From a bacterium (GTDB lineage: Bacteria > Bacillota > Clostridia > Lachnospirales > Lachnospiraceae), in the NCBI GenBank assembly GCA_023664305.1, contig JAMPFT010000023.1:1-48051 (forward strand): DNA of 48,051 nucleotides. Direction: 5' to 3'. A program made the position numbers and the translations under genes. Positions 24,471 through 32,897 of the stretch are shown here, in pieces (position 1 is the first letter of the stretch; each line of letters starts with the position of its first letter). The notes below the pieces were generated by a model. The model was not told the origin of the DNA and did no database searches. It was given only the letters and a program-made list of their open reading frames with translations.

Positions 24471-25016
24471 ATGGAATTTAACAAAACGGTATCCAATCCC
24501 ATGCTGATGGGATGTGTTCAGCTGATGCGGGCGGAGGACACGCCCGAGCATCGGAATATGTTTGTGACGGAGCTGATGAAGGCTTCTTTGCAGGCTCCGG
24601 CGATTATCGATCCGGCTCCGGTGGAGGACGGAGAAGGAAAGCTTACCGTGAAGCCGGGCAGCAGGGTGCAGTTCCCCATGCTGAGTACCCCGGACGGGAA
24701 GCGGTTTTATATGGGCTTTACGGATCCGGTGGAGTATAACAAATGGGCGGAGCGCAATAATTCACTGCCCAGCTTTGCGCTGCGGCTGGACGATTATCTC
24801 AATATGATGTTCCGCAGGGACGCCCAGGGGAATGATAACCCTGCGATCGGGCTTGTGCTCAATCCCTTGGGGGACAATATCGTCATCCCGAAGGAGATGC
24901 TGGCGGGAATCATGGCGGCGAAGGTAGGTCAGATGCAGCAGTTTTACGCCAGAAGGCAGGCGGCTGCGGGAAAGGCGGCAGGCGCGGAAAAGGATTCGGA
25001 GCAGACAAAAAACTGA
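24471..25016 (+). CDS. SseB-family protein
   Basis: A 181-residue soluble protein with the N-terminal SseB-type domain: a helix RNMFVTELMKASLQAPAII, then VQFPMLSTPDGKRFYMGFTD and a closing strand AIGLVLNPLGDNIVIPKEML. The family is widespread in Gram-positive genomes and, despite the name, has no proven link to secretion there. The last 30 residues are Ala/Lys-rich and unstructured. ATG 24471 has GGGGAGAG upstream; a longer frame from 24408 overlapping the hydratase lacks one. A strong terminator follows about 90 bp downstream, making this the end of the hydratase transcript. Confidence 0.82.
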   Translation: MEFNKTVSNPMLMGCVQLMRAEDTPEHRNMFVTELMKASLQAPAIIDPAPVEDGEGKLTVKPGSRVQFPMLSTPDGKRFYMGFTDPVEYNKWAERNNSLPSFALRLDDYLNMMFRRDAQGNDNPAIGLVLNPLGDNIVIPKEMLAGIMAAKVGQMQQFYARRQAAAGKAAGAEKDSEQTKN

Positions 25017-25064
25017 CGGATCCTAAAGTAATTGAAAAAAGTGTCGATATATTTTATACAGGAG

Positions 25065-25083
25065 GGCAGTTCGGCCAACTGCC
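25065..25083 (+). other. Hairpin GGCAGTT-CGGCC-AACTGCC
   Basis: A perfect 7-bp stem with a 5-nt loop, 25 bp ahead of the terminator stem. I could not match the pair of hairpins to a known riboswitch. Confidence 0.45.
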
Positions 25084-25107
25084 GCCGGGTAAAACATAGG
25101 GACCACG

Positions 25108-25157
25108 GATGGTATTTGAGCGGGAAAAGGATATCCCGCCGGGTGCCATCTTTTTTT
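25108..25157 (+). terminator. Rho-independent terminator after the SseB-like gene
   Basis: GATGGTATTTG(A)GCGGGA pairs with TCCCGCCGGGTGCCATC over 17 pairs (several G-U, one bulged A) and is followed by seven T. Confidence 0.85.
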
Positions 25158-25202
25158 GTTCCGGGTCAGCTGACGAGCGACGGAAGTGGTGAAAAAAATC
25201 AG

Positions 25203-25217
25203 AGTCCGCAATGCGGA
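25203..25217 (+). other. Perfect hairpin just before a ribosome site
   Basis: GTCCGC-AAT-GCGGAC sits three bases before the GGGAGGTGAAGG ribosome site of the next gene. It could mask or position ribosome entry. Confidence 0.45.
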
Positions 25218-25231
25218 CGGGAGGTGAAGGA

Positions 25232-26470
25232 TTGAGAATTGATTCCAGTACAGTAGGAATGGAATCCGCCAGAAGCTATAAAGCTTCCAATACGACGGCC
25301 AGACGGTTCTCGATAACGGATTATCAGGGAGGTCTGACACAGGGAAATTATTCTTTAAACGCCGCGATCGGCGGCAACGCGGGAAACACCGCGGAAGCAG
25401 AGCAGGGTCAGCAGACAAACGGGACGGAGGGCGCAGGCGTGAGGAGCGTGAGGGTCATCACCACAATGCAGGATTGGCAGGCGCGTTTTCAGGCATCGAC
25501 CTCAAACGTAAATATCCGCAGCTCCGCCAGCCAGTCTCTTTTCCAGCTGCGGGAGCAGACGATCCGCTATATTTTTGACATGCTGTTTGCGGCGAGGCGC
25601 AATCGGCTGAACCAGTGGACGCAGGTCAACGGAATCGACAGTACGAGCAGCTTTAGCAGCAGTATGAGCAGTGTGGTGACGGTAAGCGGTCCCCAGGCGG
25701 AAAACAGCCAGACAGCCGGAAGCGGCAACGAGCTGTACTATGAAAACGGACTGCTGATGATGAAGCCTTTGACGCTGGCTGCCAATCTGAAGGCCTTGAA
25801 CTACAGCCAGGAGACTTATTTTGAGGAATCCGAAAGCACCAATTTCTCCACGGTGGGAACCGTGAAGACAGCGGACGGCAGAGAGATCAATTTTAACGTC
25901 AACGTGGGAATGAGCAGAGAGTTTCAGGAGTATTACAAGGACGACCTGGAGCTTGCCTCCTTTACCATGTGCGATCCCTTAGTCATCAATCTGGATACGG
26001 ATGTGGCGCAGCTGGAGGATCAGACGTTTTATTTCGACATCGACGCGGACGGGGAGCTGGACGAGGTGTCAAAGCTAAGATCGGGAAGCGGGTATCTTGC
26101 CCTGGATAAAAACGGGGACGGCGTTATCAATGACGGCAGCGAGCTCTTCGGGACGGCAAGCGGCGACGGCTTTGCGGATCTTGCCAGGTACGACGAGGAC
26201 GGAAACGGCTGGATCGACGAGAACGACGCAATTTGGGATAAACTGAAGATCTGGACGAAGGACGAAAACGGAAACGACGTCTTGTACCGCCTTGCAGACA
26301 AGGGCGTGGGAGCGATCTGTCTGCAGAACGCGGCGACCGATTTTACCCAGAAGGGCTCTTCGGGCCAGACTCTTGGAGCCGTCCGCAGTACGGGAGTGTT
26401 CCTGTACGAAAACGGAAACGTGGGAACCGTGCAGCATGTGGATGTGGCAAAATACAGCAGAGGAGCTTAA
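25232..26470 (+). CDS. Protein with calcium-binding (EF-hand/dockerin-like) loops
   Basis: A 412-residue protein starting at TTG 25232, eight bases after an excellent GGAGGTG site; an ATG at 25211 would lie inside the hairpin. The N-terminus (RIDSSTVGMESARSYKASN) is Ser/Thr-rich and has no signal peptide. Residues 90-220 are low-complexity (SSTSSFSSSMSSV). The C-terminal part carries calcium-loop motifs: DIDADGELDEV, DKNGDGVINDGSELFG and DEDGNGWIDENDAIW. Proteins of this layout are frequent in Lachnospiraceae and are annotated only as hypothetical or VCBS/EF-hand-like. Its location in the cell is uncertain, as calcium loops suggest the outside but no secretion signal is visible. Monocistronic, with its own terminator. 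Confidence 0.78.
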   Translation: MRIDSSTVGMESARSYKASNTTARRFSITDYQGGLTQGNYSLNAAIGGNAGNTAEAEQGQQTNGTEGAGVRSVRVITTMQDWQARFQASTSNVNIRSSASQSLFQLREQTIRYIFDMLFAARRNRLNQWTQVNGIDSTSSFSSSMSSVVTVSGPQAENSQTAGSGNELYYENGLLMMKPLTLAANLKALNYSQETYFEESESTNFSTVGTVKTADGREINFNVNVGMSREFQEYYKDDLELASFTMCDPLVINLDTDVAQLEDQTFYFDIDADGELDEVSKLRSGSGYLALDKNGDGVINDGSELFGTASGDGFADLARYDEDGNGWIDENDAIWDKLKIWTKDENGNDVLYRLADKGVGAICLQNAATDFTQKGSSGQTLGAVRSTGVFLYENGNVGTVQHVDVAKYSRGA

Positions 26471-26473
26471 AAG

Positions 26474-26504
26474 ACGGGGAGGCGGACAGCCTCCCTGTTT
26501 TTTT
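26474..26504 (+). terminator. Rho-independent terminator after the calcium-loop gene
   Basis: ACGGGGAGGC-GGACA-GCCTCCCTGT, a 10-bp stem with one G-U, runs straight into seven T. Confidence 0.9.
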
Positions 26505-26614
26505 GTCCTTTGCCTTTCCCCAAAATGGGTGAATACTTTCCTTTGTTTCGGGAAAAATGATTGTGAAGAAAAAACCCTACAATGCATTTTTACCAGAAAA
26601 GGAAGGAAACAGCC

Positions 26615-27550
26615 ATGAGAAATAATAGAAAAAACAACGTAAAAAAAGAGCGGATCATCATGCTTGCCTCGTCGGCGTTCGTACTTACCGCCCTGACGAT
26701 GACAGGCATTTATATGCAGACCAGAGACGAGGAGTCCAAGGACGAAGGGTACACGCTGGATTTTACCGCGCTGGAGGACAATGCGGAGAGCAAATATCAG
26801 GAGATCGCAAGGAATGACCTTTTGGAGTCGGAGGAGAGCGCGGCAGATGAAATACCGATGCTGACCGATCTGGAAGGGCTGGAGGACGATCTGGATTATA
26901 TGCCTCTGGAGGCGGGCTCCGGCAAAATCGAGCTGCCGGGCCTGACGGACGGAGCGGAGTATGAGGCGGCGGACGATCATGAACTCGTGCTTCCGAATCT
27001 TTGGAACGGGTCTGCGGTAGAGCCGGAGCCTGAAGTGGAGCCGGAGCCTGTTGCGGAACCCGAGCCCGCGGCTGCGGAGCCGACGGCCCAGCCGGAGGTG
27101 TATGAGATCCCGGAGGTGACGCCCGAGGAGCTGCATTATGCGGAAAGTGACGGCCTGCTGCGGCCTGTTGAGGGAGAGGTACTGATTCCCTTCAGCATGG
27201 ACGGCAGCGTGTATTTTTCCACTCTGGATCAGTACAAGTACAACCCGGCCATGATGCTGGTGGCGCAGGAGGGCACGGATGTTTTGTCCTGTGCGGAGGG
27301 AAGAGTCGTGGATATCTTTGAAAACGCGGAGATCGGCCGCGCGGTCACCGTGGATTTGGGGGACGGTTATCGGATTACCTACGGGCAGCTGAAGGATCTC
27401 AATGTCAGCATGGGCAGCTTCGTCCACTCCGGGGACACGATCGGGAAAGTGGCAGCGCCGACAAAATATTACAGTATCGAGGGCGCGAATCTGTACCTTA
27501 AGCTTACCGCGGACGGTACGCCCGTAAACCCGGAGGCACTGTTCCGATAG
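26615..27550 (+). CDS. Membrane-anchored degenerate LytM/M23 protein (SpoIIQ-like)
   Basis: A 311-residue protein: short basic N-terminus, one transmembrane helix (about 17-35), an acidic stalk, a Pro-Glu repeat (PEPEVEPEPVAEPEPAAAEP) and a C-terminal LytM fold from about 190. The fold is recognisable (EGTDVLSCAEGRVVDIFE, then AVTVDLGDGYRITYGQL), but the zinc-binding HxxxD, H of the YxH motif and HxH are replaced by YNPAMML, GQL and LYLKL. It is therefore unlikely to cut peptidoglycan. Such inactive LytM proteins include SpoIIQ, which holds the forespore channel with SpoIIIAH; that role is likely but not proven. GGAAGGA precedes ATG 26615. The stop codon lies inside a tandem repeat. Confidence 0.82.
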   Translation: MRNNRKNNVKKERIIMLASSAFVLTALTMTGIYMQTRDEESKDEGYTLDFTALEDNAESKYQEIARNDLLESEESAADEIPMLTDLEGLEDDLDYMPLEAGSGKIELPGLTDGAEYEAADDHELVLPNLWNGSAVEPEPEVEPEPVAEPEPAAAEPTAQPEVYEIPEVTPEELHYAESDGLLRPVEGEVLIPFSMDGSVYFSTLDQYKYNPAMMLVAQEGTDVLSCAEGRVVDIFENAEIGRAVTVDLGDGYRITYGQLKDLNVSMGSFVHSGDTIGKVAAPTKYYSIEGANLYLKLTADGTPVNPEALFR

Positions 27551-27710
27551 GGCGCGGGAGACGGCGGATTTTTTCCAGACCCGTGTAACCGGTCCGAGTG
27601 CAGATGAGTTCTGATAGGCGTGGGGACGGCGGATTTTTCAGACCCGTGTACCCGGTCCGAGCGAAGATGAGTTCCGGCAGGGCGCGGGAGGCGGCGGAAA
27701 ATTTTGAGGT
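27541..27710 (+). repeat. Tandem 63-67-bp repeat, about 2.6 copies
   Basis: Units start at 27541, 27608 and 27671 with GTTC(C/T)G, each followed by a variant of GGGCGCGGGAGACGGCGGATT; the first two also share CAGACCCGTGTA, CCGGTCCGAG and AGATGAGTT. The third is broken off after about 40 bp. The first unit contains the last two codons and stop of the LytM gene; the last reaches the ribosome site region of the next gene. Confidence 0.85.
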
Positions 27711-27728
27711 GAGCGAAGAGGTATCGGT

Positions 27729-28898
27729 ATGTATATTATAGGCGGAATCATCAAGACCATGGCAGGCGGCGACATTCAGGACGGATGTATCCGCATTGCG
27801 GACGGTAAAATAGCGGAAATCGGCAGGCGGGATGAAATAGAGGTTCATCCCGCCGCTTGCGAGAGAGTCATTGAAATACAGGGCGGCGTGATTATGCCGG
27901 GCATCATAGAGGCGCACTGTCATATGGGAATCACGGAGGAAAAGAAGGGAATGGAGGGGGACGACTGCAACGAGACGGTGGATCCCGTCACCCCTTATCT
28001 GCGGGCGGTGGATGCGATTAATACCATGGACGCGGCCTTTGACGACGCGGTGCGCGCGGGAATTACCTCCGCCATGATCGGGCCGGGCAGCTCCAATGTG
28101 GTAGGAGGGCAGTTCGCCTTTTTAAAGACAAAGGGGCGGAGGATAGACGACCTTGTGGTCAGGGCCCCGGCCGCCATGAAGGTGGCCTTCGGAGAAAACC
28201 CGAAGGTAAATTATTCCGGTCAGGGTATGAGCCCCAGCACCCGGATGGCGATCGCAGGGATGCTCCGAAAGGAGCTGAAAAGAGCGGTGGAATACGCCCG
28301 CAGGCGCAGGGAGGCCCGGGAAAAGGGAGAGTATTTTGCGGAGGATTTCACGCTGGAATGCTGGCTGCCGGTGTTGAACCGGGAGATTCCCCTGAAGGCG
28401 CATGTACACAGGGTGGACGATATTTTCACGGCGATCCGCATCGCCCGGGAATTTAATCTCCGGATGACCCTGGATCACTGCTCGGAGGGGCATCTGATCG
28501 CGGAAGAGCTGGCGGCGGAAGGCTTTCCCGCCATCGTGGGGCCCGATCTTGCCAGCAGAAGCAAGATAGAGGTGCAGAATATGGCCTTTAAGACGGTAGG
28601 GGTGCTGAACAGGGCGGGAGTGAAGACGGCAATCACCACAGACCATCCGGTGTCCCTGATTGCGTCGTTGCCGATTTGCGCGGGGCTTGCGGTGAAGGCG
28701 GGGCTTCCGCTGGAGGAAGGGTATCGCGCCATCACGATCCACGCGGCCTCAATCTGCGGGGTGGCGGAGAGGCTGGGGAGCCTGGAGGTGGGAAAGGACG
28801 CGGATATCGCCATCTTTACCGGCAATCCCATGGAGGTCTTCACCGAGACTCTGTACACCATTATTGACGGGAATATCGTCTACGAATCGGGGAAATAA
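27729..28898 (+). CDS. Amidohydrolase-family protein (imidazolonepropionase-like)
   Basis: A 389-residue metal-dependent amidohydrolase. Metal-binding landmarks are EAHCHMG (residues near 60, the HxH motif with Cys between), KAHVHR, LDHCSEGH and TTDHPVS; the flanking beta-sandwich is seen in the N-terminal INGGIIKT-like strand and the C-terminal GKDADIAIFTGNP. It should be a cytosolic hydrolase of a cyclic amide or related substrate, which cannot be named from sequence. A GGAGGCGG-rich leader and AGAGG site precede ATG 27729. It lies between a tandem repeat and a separate promoter, so it may be its own transcription unit. Confidence 0.88.
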   Translation: MYIIGGIIKTMAGGDIQDGCIRIADGKIAEIGRRDEIEVHPAACERVIEIQGGVIMPGIIEAHCHMGITEEKKGMEGDDCNETVDPVTPYLRAVDAINTMDAAFDDAVRAGITSAMIGPGSSNVVGGQFAFLKTKGRRIDDLVVRAPAAMKVAFGENPKVNYSGQGMSPSTRMAIAGMLRKELKRAVEYARRRREAREKGEYFAEDFTLECWLPVLNREIPLKAHVHRVDDIFTAIRIAREFNLRMTLDHCSEGHLIAEELAAEGFPAIVGPDLASRSKIEVQNMAFKTVGVLNRAGVKTAITTDHPVSLIASLPICAGLAVKAGLPLEEGYRAITIHAASICGVAERLGSLEVGKDADIAIFTGNPMEVFTETLYTIIDGNIVYESGK

Positions 28899-28900
28899 GA

Positions 28901-28929
28901 TTGCGTTCGGGGAGCATTGCGTTTATAAT
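28901..28929 (+). promoter_or_regulatory. Promoter of the GH9-like lipoprotein gene and probably ddl-murF
   Basis: TTGCGT (28901-28906), 17-bp spacer, perfect TATAAT (28924-28929). The next start codon is 38 bp downstream. Confidence 0.7.
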
Positions 28930-28966
28930 ATTCTGGTAGGTAATTGTCAGGGAGCAGGAGAAGACT

Positions 28967-30238
28967 GTGAAGAGAGATAGAGGATGCTGTGCGGTTCTCA
29001 TACTGAGCCTTCTGGCCGCGGGCGTCTGCGGCTGCGGGGAGAGGGCCGAGACAGAAAGCGAAGAAAATCCGTATGCGGCGGTATCCGGCATGGAGGAAAC
29101 CCCTGTGGTCGATTACGCGGTGGAGCGGCAGTCGCCCAATATTTTGACGGATGCCGTCGGATACGCCGTCGGGTATCAGAAGACGGCAGCCGTGACAGGG
29201 AGCGGTCTGCCCGAAGAGTTTCGGCTGGTGGATGCGGAGACGGGGGAGACCGTGTACGTCGGATGGATAGAAGAGACCGTGTACGGGGAGCAGGAAATCG
29301 GCTGGGGGACGGCGGATTTCGACAGCTTCGATACGCCGGGTACCTATTATGTGGAGTGCGACAGGCTGGGCGAGTCTTACCGCTTTGAGATCCGGGAGGA
29401 GCTGTACCCGGAATTATTCGGCGAGGTCTGCGGAAAGGTGGAGGAAAGCATCAGAAAGCGGGAGCTTTCCACGGAGGAAGCGATCGTGCTTTTGGAGGCT
29501 TATGAGTGGTACGGAGCGCTTTTCCCCGACGGGGACGGGGACACGGTTCCCGATATCCTAAGCCAGATGAAGGGCTGGGTGGCTTACGCGGAAGAAAACG
29601 GGGTGGAGCCGGAGGAGCAGATTCTCTATGCCGCTGTGCTGGCAAAGTTCGGCTACCTTTATCAAAAGTATGACCGCGAGTACGCGACGGACTGCCTGAA
29701 GCGGGCTTCCACCGTATTCGGACAGGCCAAAACGCCCGCGGAGGAGGATGCGGATACCTTCCTGGCGCTGACGGAGCTTTACCGGGCGGCGGGGCTGTAT
29801 GCCCATCGGAGGCAGATCGAGTCCTACAAGGCCTTTTTTGAGGAAAACGACGGTTATCTGGACGAGAAGTCGTACCTTTACGGGGCCATGACCTATATGG
29901 CCACCAGACAGAAGGTGGATGTGGAGATGTGCGAAAGTCTCATGGGAAATCTGATGAACCGCAGCGAGGAGCTTTCGAGACGTTATGAAGAGATGATCCG
30001 GCCTGTGGCGGCAGAAAACGGCGGCCCGGAGGAGCTTTTAAAGTATGCGGAGGAATTGTCATGCGCCAACTATATTATGAATAATTATCAATATACGGGG
30101 ATCGTGACGGATTTCCTGCACTATCTCATGGGGCAGAATCAGGAGTCGGTCTGTTATTACGCGGAAGCGGAAAATACGACAGGTTATCTGCTGCTTTTTG
30201 CCCATATGGCCTCGGACCGGGGCGGAAGCGGGGAGTAA
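28967..30238 (+). CDS. Lipoprotein with CelD_N-like Ig domain and short GH9-like helical domain
   Basis: A 423-residue lipoprotein (GTG start, AGGAGA site) whose signal peptide ends in VCGC, making C23 the likely lipidated residue. Residues about 55-140 resemble the Ig-like domain placed before family-9 glycoside hydrolases (AVGYAVGYQKTAAVTGSG, then GTADFDSFDTPGTYYVECD). The rest is helical and follows the opening of a GH9 barrel (YPELFGEVCGKVEESI, then YEWYGALFPDGDGDTVPD), but is only about 280 residues against 430 or more in real GH9 enzymes. No clear catalytic DAGD motif is visible. It is probably a non-catalytic or modified relative acting at the cell wall. It leads into ddl after 69 bp. 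Confidence 0.72.
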   Translation: MKRDRGCCAVLILSLLAAGVCGCGERAETESEENPYAAVSGMEETPVVDYAVERQSPNILTDAVGYAVGYQKTAAVTGSGLPEEFRLVDAETGETVYVGWIEETVYGEQEIGWGTADFDSFDTPGTYYVECDRLGESYRFEIREELYPELFGEVCGKVEESIRKRELSTEEAIVLLEAYEWYGALFPDGDGDTVPDILSQMKGWVAYAEENGVEPEEQILYAAVLAKFGYLYQKYDREYATDCLKRASTVFGQAKTPAEEDADTFLALTELYRAAGLYAHRRQIESYKAFFEENDGYLDEKSYLYGAMTYMATRQKVDVEMCESLMGNLMNRSEELSRRYEEMIRPVAAENGGPEELLKYAEELSCANYIMNNYQYTGIVTDFLHYLMGQNQESVCYYAEAENTTGYLLLFAHMASDRGGSGE

Positions 30239-30307
30239 ACGGAGGGTGTCCGCGGGCGTGTGCCGCCCGCGGCTTTGGATAAAAAGATACAGGGAGGAGA
30301 TCAGGCG

Positions 30308-31330
30308 GTGAAAATTGTTGTTTTGGCAGGAGGAACCAGCACGGAGCGGGACGTTTCTCTGAGCACGGGAAGCATGATATACAGGGCGCTGAAAAGAAAG
30401 GGGCATCAGGCGGTTCTGCTGGATGTGTATCTCGGATATGAGGAAGCGACGGAGGATATTTTTGACAGGGAGGCGGACTGGGCGGCCAGGATCGGCGGGA
30501 TCGGAGAAAAGAACCCGGATTTGGACGCGGTTAAGGCCCTGCGAAAGGACGGCGGAAAAAGCTTTTTCGGGCCCAATGTGCTGGAGCTCTGTCAGCGCGC
30601 GGACTGTGTGTTTATGGCGCTTCACGGGGCAAACGGCGAGGACGGAAAGATTCAGGCGTGCTTCGAGCTTCTGGGGATTCCCTATACGGGGGCGGACTTC
30701 GTCAGCTCGGCCATGGCTATGGATAAGGGGATTACAAAAGACCTGTTCCGGGCATACGGCATTCCCACTCCCGAGGGAATCCGCCTGAAGAAGGGAGAAA
30801 AGGAAGACAGGAAGGTTCCTTTTCCCTGTATGGTCAAGGCGTGCTGCGGCGGCTCCAGCGTAGGGGTCAGTATCGCGCGAAATGAGGAGGAGTACGCGGC
30901 GGCGAAGGAAGAGGCCTTCCGGTATGACGGCGAGGCGGTGATAGAGGAGTACATAGAGGGCCGGGAGTTTTCCGTGGGAGTCATGGACGGGAAGGCGCTG
31001 CCAGTGATCGAGATTGCGCCCAAGGTGGGATTTTACGATTATAAAAACAAGTATCAGGCGGACAGCACGGTGGAGACCTGTCCGGCCCTGATTTCACCGG
31101 AAAAGACCAGGGAGCTGCAGGAGACGGCGGAGCAGGTCTTCCGGGTTCTGCGGCTGAAAAATTATGCCAGGATGGATTTCAGGATGAACGGGAGGGAGGA
31201 GATTTTCTGTCTGGAGGCCAACACGCTTCCGGGGATGACGCCTACCTCTCTGCTGCCTCAGGAGGCGGCGGCGGTCGGGATGAGCTTTGAAGATCTGTGC
31301 GAAAGGATTCTGGAATGCGCGTTTCAATAA
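30308..31330 (+). CDS. ddl: D-alanine--D-alanine ligase
   Basis: Joins two D-alanines with ATP for the peptidoglycan stem peptide. At 340 residues it is of normal length and shows the ATP-grasp features: GGTSTERDVSLSTG at the N-terminus, ALHGANGEDGK, KACCGGSSVGVS (glycine-rich loop), VIEEYIEGREFSVGV, and the closing EANTLPGMTPTSLLPQEA with metal-binding Glu and Asn. GTG 30308 is selected because GGAGGAG lies upstream and the protein then begins KIVVLAGG, as in the family. The 3' end comes 26 bp before murF, so the two peptidoglycan genes are in one operon. Confidence 0.95.
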   Translation: MKIVVLAGGTSTERDVSLSTGSMIYRALKRKGHQAVLLDVYLGYEEATEDIFDREADWAARIGGIGEKNPDLDAVKALRKDGGKSFFGPNVLELCQRADCVFMALHGANGEDGKIQACFELLGIPYTGADFVSSAMAMDKGITKDLFRAYGIPTPEGIRLKKGEKEDRKVPFPCMVKACCGGSSVGVSIARNEEEYAAAKEEAFRYDGEAVIEEYIEGREFSVGVMDGKALPVIEIAPKVGFYDYKNKYQADSTVETCPALISPEKTRELQETAEQVFRVLRLKNYARMDFRMNGREEIFCLEANTLPGMTPTSLLPQEAAAVGMSFEDLCERILECAFQ

Positions 31331-31356
31331 GAGGGCAGACGGCGGGAGGTGTCGGT

Positions 31357-32823
31357 TTGGATTTTACATTACAGGAAATAGCCGGGGCTTGCGGAGGCAG
31401 ACTTTTTCTGAAAGACGGGGCGGACGGTAGTCTGCGGGTCTCGTCCGTGACGATCGATTCCCGCAGGGCGGAGGCGGGATGCGTCTTTCTCGCCACGGTA
31501 GGAGAGCGGGTGGACGGTCATCGGTTTATCGGCAGCGCTTTTCAGGCGGGGGCGGTTCTCGCGGTGACGCAGAAGACGCCGGAACAGGTTTGCCTGGAGA
31601 CGGGGGAAGACTGTGCGGACTGGGGCAGCTATCTGCTGGTGGAGGATACCCTGCGCGCTCTTCGGGATATCGCGGAGGCGTACCGGATCAAGACGGGAAT
31701 CCCGGTCGTAGGGATTACGGGCAGCGTGGGAAAGACCAGCACCAAGGAGTTTATCGCGGGGGTGCTTGCGGAGAAATACCGGGTGCTGAAAACGGAAGGG
31801 AATTTCAACAATGAGATCGGAGTCCCGCTGACGCTGTTGAATATCCGTCCGGAGCATGAGCTGGCGGTGGTGGAGATGGGCATCAGCGACTTTGGGGAGA
31901 TGCACCGTCTCAGCAGGATGGCGAGACCGAACGTCTGCGTGATCACCAATATCGGACAGTGCCATCTGGAGAATCTGAAGTCGAGGGACGGCATTTTAAA
32001 GGCCAAATCCGAAATCTTTGATTTTCTGGCGGAGGACGGGGAGGTCTGCCTAAACGGAGAAGACGATAAGCTGAAAGCCCTGCTTGAGGTAAAGGGGCGC
32101 AGGCCGCACTTTTTCGGTCTGGGCGGAAATCCCGCGGAGGAGGTAACTGCGGGGCAGATCAGGAGCAGAGGACTTTTGGGCAGCGACGCCGTGCTGGAAT
32201 TTGGCGAAAAAAGCGCTCTGGCGGCGGCAGGGCAGACACAGATTCATGTGCCGCTGCCGGGGGCGCATATGGTGCTGAACGCGGCGGCGGCCGCCTGTGT
32301 GGCGGGGCTTTTCGGGCTGAGCGCGGAGGAGATCGCCGCGGGAATCGGAAAGGTGCGGTCTGTCAGCGGGCGGACGAACTTAATCCCCACAAAGCGGTAC
32401 ACCCTGATCGACGACTGTTACAATGCGAACCCCGTTTCCATGAAGGTGGCCATTGATCTGTTGGCTTTGGCGGACACGGAAAAGACCGCGATTCTGGGAG
32501 ATATGTTTGAGCTGGGAGAGGACTCGGACGCGCTGCATGAGAGCGTGGGGGCCTATGCGGCGCAGGCGGGGACAGACAGGATCGTCTGTGTGGGAGAGCG
32601 GTCGGCCCATATGTATCATGGGGCCGTGGAGCACGCGAAGCCGGATAAGCCGCAGCAGATCGCGTATTTTCCGGACAGGGACGCGTTTTTGGAGGCTCTG
32701 AAGCGGGGGCCGGAGAAATATGTCCCTGAGGGCTGTACCGTTTTGCTGAAGGCTTCCCACGGAATGGAATTTGGAAAGCTTCTGGAGCTTTTGAAGGAGC
32801 GGGGCAAAGAACTGCAGAGATAA
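31357..32823 (+). CDS. murF: UDP-N-acetylmuramoyl-tripeptide--D-alanyl-D-alanine ligase
   Basis: Adds the D-Ala-D-Ala made by the preceding Ddl to UDP-MurNAc-tripeptide. The 488 residues contain the Mur ligase signatures: GITGSVGKTSTK (P-loop, K126), KTEGNFNNEIGVPLTLL, EMGISDFGEMHRLS, NIGQCHLENL and DDCYNANPVSMK. TTG 31357 is chosen as start: it has GGGAGGT six bases before, and the protein then opens LDFTLQEIAGACGG as in other MurF proteins. The longer frame from 31297 overlaps ddl and has no site. It ends at a terminator that also serves the convergent operon. Confidence 0.95.
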   Translation: MDFTLQEIAGACGGRLFLKDGADGSLRVSSVTIDSRRAEAGCVFLATVGERVDGHRFIGSAFQAGAVLAVTQKTPEQVCLETGEDCADWGSYLLVEDTLRALRDIAEAYRIKTGIPVVGITGSVGKTSTKEFIAGVLAEKYRVLKTEGNFNNEIGVPLTLLNIRPEHELAVVEMGISDFGEMHRLSRMARPNVCVITNIGQCHLENLKSRDGILKAKSEIFDFLAEDGEVCLNGEDDKLKALLEVKGRRPHFFGLGGNPAEEVTAGQIRSRGLLGSDAVLEFGEKSALAAAGQTQIHVPLPGAHMVLNAAAAACVAGLFGLSAEEIAAGIGKVRSVSGRTNLIPTKRYTLIDDCYNANPVSMKVAIDLLALADTEKTAILGDMFELGEDSDALHESVGAYAAQAGTDRIVCVGERSAHMYHGAVEHAKPDKPQQIAYFPDRDAFLEALKRGPEKYVPEGCTVLLKASHGMEFGKLLELLKERGKELQR

Positions 32824-32827
32824 AACA

Positions 32828-32868
32828 AGCGGGCATAGCTGCTTTATGCGCTATACCCGCTGCTTTTT
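32828..32868. terminator. Probably bidirectional terminator between murF and the minus-strand operon
   Basis: AGCGGGCATAGC pairs with GCTATACCCGCT (12 bp, one mismatch). T-runs follow on the plus side (CTTTTTG) and, more weakly, on the minus side (TTGTTTTA). Confidence 0.75.
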
Positions 32869-32897
32869 GCAAAAAAGCCTGGCTGCGGCCGTTTTCC

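Noticed and set aside
25021-25200. Cyclic-di-GMP or other riboswitch before the calcium-loop gene
   Set aside because: Two hairpins are present, but conserved core sequences of the riboswitch classes I know are missing; the second hairpin is a simple terminator of the upstream gene.
26075-27427. Long 450-codon open frame on the minus strand
   Set aside because: It is antisense to the calcium-loop and LytM-like genes, crosses the terminator at 26474-26504, and reads as low-complexity Arg/His/Leu sequence typical of reversed GC-rich coding DNA.
27541-27710. CRISPR-like array
   Set aside because: Only 2.6 units, joined directly with no unique spacers, so it is a tandem duplication.
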